Source: Channallabes apus (lineage: Eukaryota; Chordata; Actinopteri; Siluriformes; Clariidae). Taken from it: a stretch of 64,000 bases of DNA. Shown here in pieces: positions 34,640-47,311 of this stretch (positions within the stretch are counted from its first letter, which is position 1; each line of letters begins with the position of its first letter). The DNA is taken from contig CM060125.1 of the NCBI GenBank assembly GCA_030522415.1, positions 2,574,901 to 2,638,900 of the forward strand, written 5' to 3'. The notes beneath the pieces were generated by a model that was given only the letters and a program-made list of their open reading frames with translations, was not told the origin of the DNA and made no database searches. The position numbers and the translations under genes are program-made.

Positions 34640-34870
34640 CTATCCTGATGGCGCAAACATATTCCAAGATGACAATGCCAGGTTTCATTGGGCTCAAATT
34701 ATGGAAGAGTGGTTCAGGAATATTGAGATATTATTTTCACATGTAAATTTCCAGACCTTATCCCCATTAACAGTCTTTGGGATGTGCTGGAAAAGGTTGT
34801 TTTCAGCTGTCCAACTCTACCATCATGAAACTTGTAATCAAATCAAACGGCAGTCCAACAAAATATTAGG
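34640..34870 (+). pseudogene. Fragment of a Tc1/mariner transposase, decayed
   Basis: The plus-strand translation around 34668 reads QDDNARFHWAQIMEEWF, and 34758 onward gives FQTLSPLTVFGMCWKRL. These fit the DDE region of Tc1-type transposases (QDDNA, then PDLNPIE-LWDVLE) after loss of key residues. Terminal repeats are not visible. Confidence 0.65.
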
Positions 34871-35767
34871 GTGTTTTATATAGAGTTTATGGCATCAAGA
34901 GCACTTGTGCTTGGGTTTAGTTAATATGCAGCCATGTTGCTCAAGGTCAGCCCAAGTCAGCTATCGACAGTGGTGAAAATTGAAAAGCAAATAAAACATC
35001 CATTATTCATTAGGTTTCAGTGAGCTGAAAGATAGAGTCACAGCTGCTATAACCCTCACACCCACCACGTGAAGCTTGCTCACCGCTCAACTGTCCGCTA
35101 CAACTGACTGGACAGGAAGGAATGAGTCTCAGAATGCTCGTGCGAACACATCCAGCAGCCTTACAAAAGTATAATGACAGAAGAATGTGAAGTTCACACA
35201 GACATGATTTTGTCCAAAAATACCACCAGTGCCACTATATAAACCATATGGCATCCAATAAATAAATACTCTGCGCTGAGGTCATGCGGTTGAACAGTGT
35301 TTGCTTTGAGAACAGATGGCGTTAGAACTTTTCCCACAATTTCTGTGCTCAGCTATTGTGTTTAGAAGAAGAATCTTTAAAACACAGGTAGTGGAAAAGA
35401 GAAACAGTCAGGAGGATGAGACTGGCTCACTGAGAGAAAAATGAACTGTACAAATCAAACATGATAACACATACACACACACACACACACATTAGAAAAT
35501 AGCTAAGTGAATATAGCAAGCTTGAAGCTTATAGTCAAGTATCACAAATGCTTTTATAGAACATTTGGCTTAATTGGTTTGATTGCTTTGGATAGAAACT
35601 GCTAGAAAAAAACATTTTACTTTACTAGACGTCTCAGAGGTAATGAAGTGCAATTACTGTACTTAAGAGTGCATTTTAATGATCTCTACTTTAGTTTAGT
35701 TTGACTTGCTACATTTAAAAAAATATCTACTTTCTTCACATTGCTTTTTTTTTTTTAAACATTTCTC
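34871..35767. other. Intergenic DNA
   Basis: A short CA repeat is at 35471-35491. Nothing else was recognised. Confidence 0.5.
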
Positions 35768-35779
35768 AATAATAATACA

Positions 35780-36142
35780 GAGGCGGCGCGGTGGTGTAGT
35801 GGCTAGCACTGTCGCCTTGCACCGCCAGGGTCCGGGTTCGATTCCCCGGCCAGGCTCGATTCCCGTCTCTGTGTGCATGGAGTTTGCATGTTCTCCCCGT
35901 GCTTGGTGGGTTTCCTCTGGGTACTCCGGTTTCCTCCCACAGTCCAAAGATATGCAGGTTAGGCTAATTGACATTCCAAATTGCCCGTAGTGTGTGAATG
36001 AGTGTGTGTGTGCCCTGCGATGGATTGGCACCCTGTCCAGGGTGTACCCCGCCTTGTGCCCTAAGTTTCCTGGGATAGGCTCCAGGTCCCCCGCGACCCT
36101 GTATATAAGGATAAAGCGGTATAGAAAATGAATGAATGAATG
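35780..36142 (+). mobile_element. V-SINE, full length, 12-bp target duplication
   Basis: AATAATAATACA at 35768-35779 and 36143-36154. A and B boxes are intact. Confidence 0.93.
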
Positions 36143-36415
36143 AATAATAATACATTTGCAATCAGACAGCTCCTGTGCTAAAATCTAAATTTTAAGAGAT
36201 ATGACAGCAAGAAAGCAATCTTATACTAAGCTGTAAACATCAGGCTTCTACACAGTATGATGGTGTAATTTTTATTCATAGTTCTAGATAGGCAGTGATT
36301 CTAGATTTGCCAATACAACTGAACATTGTTTAACCGGTATTCAATTCAATGCAATTTTATCCGTTATATTTATTATATAGCGCTTCTAACAATGACCATT
36401 GTCACACTGCAGCTT

Positions 36416-36551
36416 CATTCATTCATTCATTCATTCATCTTCTATACCGCTTAATCCTGTGTTCAGGGTCGCGGGGGACCTGGAGCCTATCCCAGGAGAC
36501 TTCGGGCACTAGGCGGGGTACACCCTGGACAGGGTGCCAATCCAGTACACA
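36416..36551 (-). mobile_element. V-SINE, 5'-truncated, 7-bp target duplication
   Basis: GCAGCTT at 36409-36415 and 36552-36558. Only the tail third is present, starting at CTGGATTGGCACCCTGTCC. It sits inside the L2 copy. Confidence 0.85.
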
Positions 36552-37477
36552 GCAGCTTTACATAATCAAAAAAATAATAAATTGGGGAAGTTATTGTTGT
36601 GAGGAAATATGAATAAATCAAAAGGACTAACTACTGTATAACAGCATAACAAAAAGGAAGAGGCAGAAGGAAACACAGACATGTGGCCTGAGAAGGAAAG
36701 AAACCAGTCACTCCACCATCAACAAACCTGAGTGATCAATGAGAATGGGGAAGACAGCACCTAAACATACCAGTTTACCATAATATGTTACGTACATGAG
36801 TCCCCCAGATCTCCACCTTTACTAAAAAATATAATCACAAAAATGCTTGGCTAAAGAAATAGGTTTTCAGCTTTAGTTGCTATAGTTTGTGTTATATGAG
36901 GAACCAACAAGCAGCTTGCATCCTTTGGTAGAAGTGGGAATGGTGAATCATAAAACACTAGCTGTTCACTCAGGTACTGTGACGGGAGATTATTTAGTGA
37001 TTTATAGGTTAGTAGTAGTATTTTGAAATAATTGCAAAATTTCACTGGGAGCCAATGCACATAAGTTAGGGGTGATGTGCTCATATCTTCTGGTTCTTGT
37101 AAGGACTCTTCATTCTGGACTAAGTAGAGCATGTTTATGCACCTAGCTCAACATAAGGCATTACAATAATGCAATCTAGAGATGACTAAAGCATGAACAT
37201 CAACTAATGTTCTATGTTCTATCTATAATGAAACCAATGTATTTTACTACTGCACATGATGAAACAGAAAGAACATTAGTTATTTTCATCAAAACATCAT
37301 TTTTAAGTTACTCTATGTTCTAGCTGCATGTGGCCTTGACTTCAAGTACTTCTGCCTAGTCACGATTAAGCAGATAGAAGTTAATTGGCACCCACCGTCT
37401 AATGTCCTTCACACATTCCTCAACTTTATTAAGCTTGTGTTCCTCATCTGAATTTGAATTATATATAACTTAAAGAC

Positions 37478-37864
37478 GGCGGTGCGGTGGTGTAGTGGTT
37501 AGCACTGTCGCCTTGCACCTCCAGGGTCTGGGTTCGATTCCCCGGCCAGGCTCGATTCCCGTCTCTGTGTGCATGGAAGTTTGCATGTTCTCCCCGTGCT
37601 TGGTGGGTTTCCTCCGGGTACTCCGGTTTCCTCCCACAGTCCAAAGATATGCAGGTTAGGCTAATTGGCGTTCCTAAATTGCCCGTAGTGTGTGATTGGG
37701 TCTGTGAGTGTGTGTATGTGTGTGTGCCCTGCGATGGATTGGCACCCTGTCCAGGGTGTACCCCGCCTAGTGCCCGAAGTCTGCTGGGATAGGCTCCAGG
37801 TCCCCCGCGACCCTGAACACAGGATTAAGCGGTATAGAAGATGAATGAATGAATGAATGAATGA
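37478..37864 (+). mobile_element. V-SINE, full length, 13-bp target duplication
   Basis: ATAACTTAAAGAC at 37465-37477 and 37865-37877. The insertion interrupts the L2 reverse-transcriptase remnant: flanking L2 sequence rejoins once the SINE and one duplication copy are left out. Confidence 0.93.
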
Positions 37865-37967
37865 ATAACTTAAAGACATAACTGTGTGTCATTAGCATAA
37901 CAATGGTAACTAATACCAATCTTATGAATTATGTTACCCAGAGTAAGTATGTAAAGAGAACATAGTT

Positions 37968-38368
37968 CAGGACTGGAACTTTCTACAAGTCTATCTGAGT
38001 CTCCAATAAATACTGGACTCCATTTTACATCAACTATTATAACATCAATTAACATCAACTATTATAGCTGAACCTAACACTGTATAAATGCAGATCATTT
38101 CCTGCTATCTGTTTCACCCAGATGAGGATGGGTTCCCTGTCGAGTCTGGTTCCTCTCAAGGTTTCTTCCTATTACCGTCTCAGGGAGTTTTTCCTTGCCA
38201 CTGTCGCCCTCGGGCTTGCTCACCAGGGACTATCTGAACATTTTGATTCATACACATTCACATTCCATACAAACTTAAATAATTCATTTGATTGTGTAAA
38301 GCTGTTTTGAGACAATGTCAATTGTTAAAAGCGCTATACAAATAAAACTGAATTGAATTGAATTGAAT
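37968..38368 (+). mobile_element. L2-type LINE 3' end, 5'-truncated, inserted in an opposite-strand L2
   Basis: Contains ATGAGGATGGGTTCCCTGTC, GCTCACCAGGGACTAT and AAAAGCGCTATACAAATAAA, and ends in TTGAA repeats. The flanks (TAAAGAGAACATAG and GTAATGGTCCTAAAGC) are adjacent in the undisturbed L2 at 43900-43960. ATAG on both sides is a possible short target duplication. Confidence 0.8.
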
Positions 38369-38800
38369 AGTAATGGTCCTAAAGCTGAACCCTTTTGAAC
38401 ACTTCACTTCACTTTAGTCCACATAGAATAGTCACCTGAGCCAGGAGAGGGTTGTCGCCTTTACTCCTATGACATTTTCTAATCTTTCAAGGAGAATGCT
38501 CTGATCAGTGGTGTCAAAAGCTCTACTAATGTCAAGTAACACAAGCAAAGGGACACAATCCTGACTAGAGCCAATAAAAGGTAATTTATCATTTAACTAG
38601 TGCTGTCTCTGTGTTATGATGAGACCTAAATCCTGACTGATACATTTCATGAATGTTAGCTATTGTGCTACATTCTTTTCTAGGATCTTGGAGATGAATT
38701 AGAATGTGATATTGGCCTATAATTGGATAGTTGACAGGGGCCAAGATAGGGGATTAATAACTGCTACTTGAAAAGATGCTGGATATGTGACAAACAGGTT

Positions 38801-41001
38801 CAAAGAAAGACTATTTATTTGCTAAACAGTATATGACCGTTGCCTCAATTCATATCAATTGTTAAATCAATGCAATTCAATTGATGCAGATGTCCTTTCA
38901 TTTTTAATGTTTATACTTTAAATAAATGTGAGCTTATGCTCTTCTACTGTTAATTGAGTAAAGAATTTGAAGCTGTACTTCAACTTTTTTTTCAGATTAT
39001 ACTTATATTCAGGGGAGTAATTGCACTTGAATAAGAATTTCAATGCTTATACTACCTCTGTTGAGCCTCAGTTTGAATCACACGACCCTGTAATTAAAGC
39101 TGCAATTCACAGACCAGCTGAGTCCAGAATGCTTGGCTCTATTCTGCAAATTTTTATGGCAGTCGAGTTTCAGGGCAAATCTTTTTTTATCAGCTACTGG
39201 ATAGAATCTACCATAGCCACACAGACAAGGAAAAAGCATTTGAACAAATCAGATGAGATGTGGAGGCACGTTATATATTTTTACAAAGTTGCAGCATTCA
39301 TGGAAAAAATAAGTTAGAATTAAGGGGCAGTGTTTTCGTCTTGACAGTTCATAATTATACAAGTGATTGTTTGTAGTTTCATTTTGCTTTTTAGTATACT
39401 GAATTTGAAAGTGTGGGAAACAATTTTTTTCCCCAAAAAAAACTTTTTGAGACAGAGCAAACCCACATATTTGGGGGAGAAAAATAGATACATTTTGAAA
39501 ATAATGTGTTCTGGTTCTCTTCACTGCTGGAAGAACAGAGATTCTATGTAGTCTCAGACATTTTTTAAATCTTAAATTTAATCTAGACCATTGATATGTG
39601 CCTTGGTTCTTTGGATTGGCTCATACTTCTAGTTAAATATCTTTGCCTTTGAAATCATTTTAAAAAGGATAACTTTCTGTCAGGAGGAAGATGAGAAAAG
39701 AACCAACAAGCATAACAATGTTCTAGATAAAATCTCTTTTAGTCCTTATTCCTGCTGGTGGAAACATTAGTCCTATTAGTTCAAGGTTCTATTCAACCCT
39801 TATGATAGACGGTTTCAGGAATGCTTCATATGTTCCTTTGAGCTATAAGCATTAACCAACCAACCAATGTTTTAAGATTGTGCAGCTCCACATTCTTAGG
39901 TTCAGTCCTGTGTAGACCCCTACATCCATAGTTGTAAGAGAACAAATTTTGGAAGCTAATAACAGTTAACCATCAGGTTTTACCAGCATGTCTGTTTTAC
40001 TTCAAGTGTGTCTCTTAGAAACAGCAAAGCACATGTTTTGTGGAAGTTTTATGTTTTCAGTTTGGTTCAACAAAATTGATAAGTGAACAGAAAACATAAA
40101 CTAAATATCAGTGGGGAAATGTGAGATCTCTTTTCCTTATCTTTTAGAACCATAAAAGTCATACAGCATATCCAAGGCTGTATCTGTATGACTGGCAACA
40201 TGAAGCAGCTTTGATTGGTGAAACAGCACAAGCTAGAAACAAGAACTCTCTCTTCTCACTGTGAGTGAAAAGAACCTGGCAGCTCATCTAGGATTTTATT
40301 CTCCAAAGCTTTTATTCAGAGCTCCTCTGACTTCTTCATGGGCCATGTGCTTGGAAGCACAGCTCAAACCACAGATGGGCTAGGACACAGATCGCTGAGA
40401 TCTCCTTCCCTTTGAGATTATGACTGATGAATTAGGTGCAGAGAGAAATGCAGAAGATGGAACAGAAAAGCAGTCAAGGGTGGGAGGTCTTGGGCAGGTG
40501 CTGGCCCTCTTCCTTCAGTAGTCAATTTTTTCTGTACTGGAATCTCAAATTCTCAGATGAAGTGAAAGGATGACAGCATTGTTTGAACTGGGCCTGGTTG
40601 ACCCATCAGTGGACCTTTAGGAGAAGCCAACACCATTAGATGCAGTAGTTTTGCTCCTTAATGATCTCATCCATTCAATCTGGTTCTTTTTGCATTTCTT
40701 GCTGAATATTTAAATGGCAGCAGACTGGCACTCAGATCAGTTCACTCGGGCCACTTATTCCATCTCCATCTTTTAGATATCTGTCTTACAAATAGTTAAT
40801 TGACTGTGTCAGAGTCAGAGTTAATTTAATTAATTAATCATATACAGTATTATACTAAATACCAAAACAGTGGAAAATATCTGTAGACAAATCTTCAGAA
40901 ACAGTGCATAGAAATGTTATAAAATCAATAAAGTATGGCATAAACAAATATAAAAAGTATGGCACAAACAAAGTGTAGCTATTCGTACAACATTAAATAA
41001 T
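38801..41001. other. Intergenic DNA without recognised features
   Basis: Moderately complex sequence; I see no gene or transposon. Confidence 0.45.
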
Positions 41002-42027
41002 TACAGTGGCTTGCAAAAGTATTCGGCCCCCTTGAACTTTTCCACATTTTGTCACATTACAGCCACAAACATGAATCAATTTTATTGGAATTCCACGTGA
41101 AAGACCAATACAAAGTGGTGTACACGTGAGAAGTGGAATGAAAATCATACATGATTCCAAACATTTTTTTTACAAATAAATAACTGCAAAGTGGGGTGTG
41201 CGTAATTATTCAGCCCCCTTTGGTCCGAGTGCAGTCAGTTGCCCATAGACATTGCCTGATGAGTGCTAATGACTAGAGTGCACCTGTGTGTAATCTAATG
41301 TCAGTACAAATACAGCTGCTCTGTGACGGCCTCAGAGGTTGTCTAAGAGAATATTGGGAGCAACAACACCATGAAGTCCAAAGAATACACCAGACAGGTC
41401 AGGGATAAAGTTATTGAGAAATTTAAAGCAGGCTTAGGCTACAAAAAGATTTCCAAAGCCTTGAACATCCCACGGAGCCACTGTTCAAGCGATCATTCAG
41501 AAATGGAAGGAGTATGGCACAACTGTAAACCTACCAAGACAAGGCCATCCACCTAAACTCACAGGCCGAACAAGGAGAGCGCTGATCAGAAATGCAGCCA
41601 AGAGGCCCATGGTGACTCTGGACGAGCTGCAGAGATCTACAGCTCAGGTGGGGGAATCTGTCCATAGGACAACTATTAGTCATGCACTGCACAAAGTTGG
41701 CCTTTATGGAAGAGTGGCAAGAAGAAAGCCATTGTTAACAGAAAACTATAAGAAGTCCCATTTGCACAGCAAACATGTGGAAGAAGGTGCTCTGGTCAGA
41801 TGAGACCAAAATGGAACTTTTTGGCCAAAATGCAAAACGCTATGTGTGGCAGAAAACTAACACTGCACATTAGGGCTGCACGATACATCGAAAAAATATC
41901 GTTATCGCGATAATGCCATGCGCGATAACCATATCGCAAAGAGTTGCGATAAATACTTTATTTGCCAAGCATTTGTGTGTCCAAATTTGACCAATCAGAT
42001 GGACCCTTACTATGTTTATACCCGCTT

Positions 42028-45000
42028 ATATTCAATTCAATTCAATTCAGTTTTATTTGTATAGCACTTTTAACAATTGACATTGTCTCAAAACAGCTTT
42101 ACACAATCAAAAGAATTATTTAAGTTTGTATGGAATGTGAATGTGTATGAATCAAAATGTTCAGATATTCCCTGGCGAGCAAGCCCGAGGGCGACAGTGG
42201 CAAGGAAAAACTCCCTGAGACGGTAATAGGAAGAAACCTTGAGAGGAACCAGACTCGACAGGGAACCCATCCTCATCTGGGTGAAACAGATAGCAGGAAA
42301 TGATCTGCATTTATACAGTGTTAAGTGTTAGGTTCAGCTATAATAGTTGATGTTAATTGATGTTATAATACTTGATGTAAAATGGAGTCCAGTAGTTATT
42401 CGAGACTCAGATAGACTTGTAGAAAGTTCCAGTCCTGAACTATCGAATTGTCAAGTCCTCAGAGAAACAGCTGACCACATCCCCAATCATCCCCAGACAC
42501 CAGACGCATCCTAAAGAGACACACGGGGCATCAATGCGACGAGACCTCCAACCAGAAACCGGGCACCAGGATGGATCAGACAGGTCCGGAGGGCAGAGGG
42601 AGTCTGGATCACTGGCAGCTCAGGAACCACATGTGTAGCTCGACAGAGAGAGAGAGAGAAAGAGTGAAAGGGGGAGACAGGGGGAGAGAGGAAAGAGAAA
42701 GAGGGGGAGGAAGAGAAGAGGAGGAGAGATTGCAATTAGGTATGGTCACAGTCACAATGTCTAATGTGAATGTATATTTACTGTAGAGTGCAAGCAGGGA
42801 CTCCGGCAGGACTAACTATGACAGCATAACTAAAAGGGAGAGCCAGAAGGAAACACAAACATGAGGGCTCCCTGAGATGTAAAGCAAACAATCACCTCAC
42901 CGTCAACAAACCTGAGTGATCAAATGAGACTGAGGAAGACAGCATCTAAACATACCAGTTCACCATAATACTCTACGTCCATGAGTCCCCCAGATCTGCT
43001 CCTTTACCTTATGGCAAATCTATTTATAAAATGCTTGGTTAAATAAATAGGTTTTTAGCCTAGACTTAAACACTGAGACTGTGTCTGAGTCCCGAACACT
43101 ATTTGGAAGACTATTCCATAATTTTGGGGCTTTGTAAGAAAAAGCTCTGCCCCCAGCTGTAGTTTTCATAATACGCGGTACTGATAAGCAGCCTGCATCC
43201 TTTGACCGAAGTAGGCGTGGCGGATCGTAAGACACTAGCAGTTCGCTCAGATACTGCGGCGCGAGACCATTTAATGCCTTATATGTCAAGAGTAGTATTT
43301 TAAAATCAATGCGAAATTTCACAGGGAGCCAATGCAGTGAAGATAGGATAGGGGTGATGTGCTCATATCTTCTGGTTCTAGTGAGGACTCTCGCTGCTGC
43401 ATTTTGGACTAGCTGAAGCTTGTTTATGCACCTAACTGAACAACCAGACAGTAAGGCATTACAATAGTCCAACCTAGAAGTGATAAAAGCATGAACTAGT
43501 TTTTCTGCACCATTTAGCGACAATATATTTCTTATTTTGGCGATATTTCTAAGGTGAAAGAATGCTATCCTGGTGATATTATCTACATGAGCTTCAAATG
43601 AAAGGCTGGAATCTATAATCACGCCGAGGTCTTTTACTGTTGCACTTGACGGAACAGAAAGGCCATCTAAAGTTACGGTGAGATCTAAGATTTTACTTCT
43701 AGCTGTATGCGGTCCTATGACTAGAACTTCTGTCTTATCCGGATTAAGCAGAAGGAAGTTAATTAGCATCCAATTTCTTATGTCCTGAACACATTGCTCA
43801 ACTTTAGTAAGATGGTTTTTCTCATCAGGTTTTGTTGAAACGTATAGCTGTGTGTCGTCAGCATAACAATGAAAACTAATACCATGCTTACGGATTATGT
43901 TGCCCAGAGGAAGCATGTAAAGGGAAAAAAGCAGTGGGCCTAAAACTGAACCCTGCGGAACGCCAAACTCCACTAGAGAACATGCAGAATAATCACCATT
44001 TAAGTCTACATACTGATAACGATCGGTCAAATAGGATCTGAGCCAGGAGAGGGTTGTACCCTTAATTCCTACAAAATTTTCTAATCTGTGAAGAAGAATA
44101 GCATGATCAATAGTGTCAAAAGCTGCACTGAGGTCGAGTAATACAGTACAAGCATAGTTACACAACCCTGATCAGAGGCCAATAGGAGGTCATTTACTAC
44201 TTTAACGAGTGCTGTTTCTGTGCTGTGATGAGGCCTAAATCCTGACTGATACAGTTCATGTATGCCATTTCGATGTAGATATGAGCATAGCTGCTCCGCT
44301 ACTATCTTTTCCAGAATCTTAGAGATAAAGGGGAGGTTTGATATTGGCCTGTAATTGGACAGCTGACAGGGGTCGAGGTCAGGTTTCTTAATTATTGGTT
44401 TAATAACTGCTACTTTAAAAGATTTTGGAACATAACCAATGCTAAGTGAGGAATTAATTATTCTCAACAACGGTTCTGTTATTACTGGTACTATCTGTTT
44501 AAGAAAATGTGTCGGTATAGGATCTAATATACAGGTTGATGAATTTGCAGAAGAGATGAGTGAAATTAGTTCATTCTCTTCAAGAGGAGTAAAGTATTCT
44601 AGGTTTGAATCTAGATAAGATATATATATCATTTATATCTTTATACTTCATTCTGTCGCGAACTAAGCCCGGATGATCAGAAGACTTAGCAATTAGCCGT
44701 TAGCCCGACTTAGCGATTAGCCGTTAGCCATTTGTACCGTGGACGGTAAACCCAAACGTGGAAGCAAGTGAGTAGGCAGGATAACCACGCGAATTAGTTT
44801 AAGGGATCTCACAGAAGGACAGCAAGCGAAAAACACACATTTAACCCACGTCCTATAAACACACACTCGAATCAGAAAGTAAACAATCTGAACCGACATG
44901 CGCGAACTCAGTGACTAAGCTGTATGCAATGCTTTGTTTACTCCTCTTATACTTCCGGGTTCGCGCCCGCATTACTTCCGGGTCCTAGTGCCGGTCGCGG

Positions 45001-45040
45001 AGCGAGTGTGTGTGTGTGTGTGCGTGCGTGTGTGACAAAT
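42028..45040 (-). mobile_element. L2-type LINE inside the hAT element
   Basis: The 3' end at 42028 carries AATTG-type repeats (TTCAATTCAATTCAATTCAG on the plus strand) and AAAGTGCTATACAAATAAAA on the minus strand. The reverse transcriptase lies at 43020-44632. A distinct GC-richer segment (44640-45040) follows that may be the element's 5' UTR joined directly to the reverse transcriptase after loss of ORF1 and endonuclease. A purine-rich GA tract interrupts the 3' UTR at 42640-42730. The 5' border is uncertain. Confidence 0.75.
43020..44632 (-). pseudogene. L2/CR1-group reverse transcriptase, one frameshift
   Basis: Two overlapping frames (44632-44081 and 44165-43020) together read a reverse transcriptase. 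They include [51 protein letters not shown] (first catalytic D), [18 protein letters not shown] and [12 protein letters not shown] (YADD box). A thumb and C-terminal region ending in [11 protein letters not shown] follows. One indel near 44130-44150 breaks the frame. ORF1 and endonuclease are missing. The catalytic motifs are otherwise intact, making this the youngest L2 copy in the window. A Rex1-type assignment is possible. Confidence 0.85.
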
Positions 45041-46568
45041 AATATTTTTTTTAATTACATTTTTGTTTAATAATTTTTATAAAAAAAAACTGGCAAGCCA
45101 AAGAGAATATTTAGTTTAAAAGATGCTCTTGTTTTAAGACACTATTGATGAGTGTATGGTTACACGTAAATAAAAAGTAATGTTTGAAAGTAATTCATAT
45201 TGTGTTGGCAGGTTTATCGTAACAGCAAACCAGAAGTCAATATCTGCTGAGGGGTTTAAGTCATTCATAGTGTTTTGAAGTCTAAATATTTGCAACTTCC
45301 TTGACATATAGTTTCTTTTTAGCCTGAATTAGATTTAATTACATCAGACGAATATCTATTACCTGTTTATTTTAGTATGATCATTACATAAAAAAAAAAT
45401 AGGCAATAATAATAATAATAAAAAATGCATTTCTCTAGGGAAATATTATATGCCAAGAAATATCGTTATCGCAGTATTCAACAACAATATCGCATATCGC
45501 ATATTTTCCTAATATGCAATATCACTCTGAACACACCATCCCCACAGTCAAATATGGTGGTGGCAGCATCATGCTCTGGGGGTGCTTCTCTTCAGCAGGG
45601 ACAGGGAAGCTGGTCAGAGTTGATGGGAAGATGGATGGAGCCAAATACAGGCCAATCTTGGAAGAAAAACTCTTGGAGTCTGCAAAAGACTTGAGACTGG
45701 AGCGGAGGTTCACCTTCCAGCAGGACAACGACCCTAAACATAAACCCAGGGCAACAATGGAATGGTTTAAAACAAAACATATCCATGTGTTAGAATGGCC
45801 CAGTCAAAGTCCAGATCTAAATCCAATCGAGAATCTGTGGCAAGATCTGAAAACTGCTGTCCATCTAATCTGACTGAGCTGGAGCTGTTTTGCAAAGAAG
45901 AATGGGCGAGGATTTCAGTCTCTAGATGTGCAAAGCTGGTAGAGACATACCCTAAAAGACTGGCAGCTGTAATTGCAGCAAAAGGTGGTTCTACAAAGTA
46001 TTGACTCAGGGGGCTGAATAATTACGCACACCCCACTTTTCAGTTATTTATTTATAAAAAATGTTTGGAATCATGTATGATTTTTGTTCCACTTCTCACG
46101 TGTACACCACTTTGTATTGGTCTTTCATGTGGAATTCCAATAAAATTGATTCATGTTTGTGGCTGTAATGTGACAAAATGTGGAAAAGTTCAAGGGGGCC
46201 AAATACTTTTTCAAGCCACTGTAAATGAGTAGCTCCACAGAAACATTAGTTTGGTTGTGAACTGCATCCAGCATTTCTCCTCCTTCTTTTGCCTTTTGTC
46301 CAGATATCCAGAACACATCATATTTCTGCAGAACCATAGCTCCGTCCAGTTGGCTCAATTTGTGCATGTCAGGTTAAGAGCTCCAATTAAAAGAAAAAAA
46401 GAAAAATGCTGCTTGCAAACCAAAATACACAGCATGTTTGGTTCAGTTCCTGCTGTTGAGGTATATCTGGGTTAAAGCATGTTCTTACTTGCTCTTACAG
46501 TACATCGTGTGTTATCATATCTCCATTATACATGTTTTGTTATATTTTTCTTTTATTATATACTGTGT

Positions 46569-46925
46569 ACACTACCGTTCAAAAGTTTTAGATCACTTTC
46601 TAACTCCATGATGGTTCCTGATTTTTATTTCTTTCTACATTGTAAAGTTTTGCTGATGGCGTCCAAAAAATGCATTAATCTCCTTTGAACAGTTGATATT
46701 GAGACGTTTCTGCTACTTCTGCTCTGTAAAGACTTCATAACGCCTCTAATCTGAGCTGCTGTTAATTGGTCATTTTTCAGGCTGATAACTCTAAATGAAC
46801 TTCTCGTCTGCAGCAGAGGTAGGTTTTGGTCTCGTCCTCCTGGGACGGCCTTCATGAGAGACAGTTTCATTATGGTGCTTGACGGATTTTGCAAATGCAC
46901 TTGACAATACTGTTCTTGCAGGAAC
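46569..46925 (-). mobile_element. Tc1-like transposon fragment
   Basis: The outer end CACTACCGTTCAAAAGTTTT is a familiar fish Tc1 terminus. The minus-strand frame 46900-46625 reads PGGRDQNLPLLQTRSSFRV and QLTAAQIRGVMKSLQ, part of the DNA-binding region of the transposase. The rest of the element is absent. A shorter piece of the same family is at 61535-61606. Confidence 0.75.
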
Positions 46926-47311
46926 TATTACAGAAAGGCAAAAACAAATATGGTGTACAGTGTTTTGTCAGTGAGTTGCATTTGAGAAGATTTGTGACAT
47001 ATTCAAATGAAAATGTTTTATTGCCATTATAATGTTGGTAAGAAGAAGAAGAAGTGTGTGTCACCGTTGTTATAGGTACAATGTGTCGTGTGATTTTATG
47101 CATGTACTGACCAGTATTTCTCAATAAAAAATTTGTGTGAAAATTAGGGTTGTTCCGATTTCGATACTGGTATCGGAAATGCTGCCGATACCACAAAAAA
47201 TCTGGCATCGGAATCGGCGAGTATTTGAGTCCACGTACCGATCCGATACCATTTTCCTAAACATAACCTATTTATGCCCGCTAGCTTTGCTAGCTTAGCT
47301 TACTTACAGAG

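Larger units (their letters stand above)
36343..38800 (-). mobile_element. L2-type LINE, decayed and interrupted by three later insertions
   Basis: Read on the minus strand this is a 3' UTR plus part of a reverse transcriptase. Recognisable peptides include [17 protein letters not shown] (36851-37132) and GISYHCYANDTQL, the YADD box with D to N at the first D (37870-38058). Segments align with 42028-44460. Later insertions are a truncated SINE (36416-36551), a full SINE (37478-37864) and an opposite-strand L2 3' end (about 37968-38368). Without them about 1.5 kb remains. Confidence 0.8.
41871..45514. mobile_element. hAT-like element inserted in the Tc1 transposase
   Basis: The left end is TAGGGCTGCACGATACATCG followed by repeated ATATCG and GCGATAA words. 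The right side holds the inverse words (ATATCGTTATCGCAGTA, ATATCGCATATCGC). The sites next to the borders, CTGCACAT (41863-41870) and TGCAATAT (about 45515-45522), look like a decayed 8-bp duplication. The right border is approximate. No transposase is visible; the body left outside the LINE is about 0.65 kb, so it is a non-autonomous element. Confidence 0.7.
41371..46004 (+). pseudogene. Tc1-like transposase, split and frameshifted
   Basis: The left part runs from MKSKEYTRQVRDKVIEKF at 41371 through the DNA-binding region to WSDETKMELFG (first catalytic D). It has frameshifts after IPRS and before MVTLDEL. The reading is cut at about 41870 and resumes at about 45523 with [15 protein letters not shown]. 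It continues through QQDNDPKHK (second D) and [11 protein letters not shown] (catalytic E), then shifts frame once more near 45865 before ending AAKGGSTKY at 46004. It cannot encode an active enzyme. Confidence 0.9.
41004..46221 (+). mobile_element. Tc1-like transposon split by a nested hAT and LINE
   Basis: It begins CAGTGGCTTGCAAAAGTATT and ends in the matching inverted repeat CTTTTTCAAGCCACTG, with TA at 41002-41003 and 46222-46223. The terminal repeats are about 215 bp. Leaving out the inner insertion gives about 1.57 kb, the usual size. It is a different family from the element at 8837. Confidence 0.92.

Noticed and set aside
41371..46004. A functional split transposase gene with a 3.6-kb intron
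   Set aside because: The interruption has hAT ends, not splice sites, and both halves also carry frameshifts.
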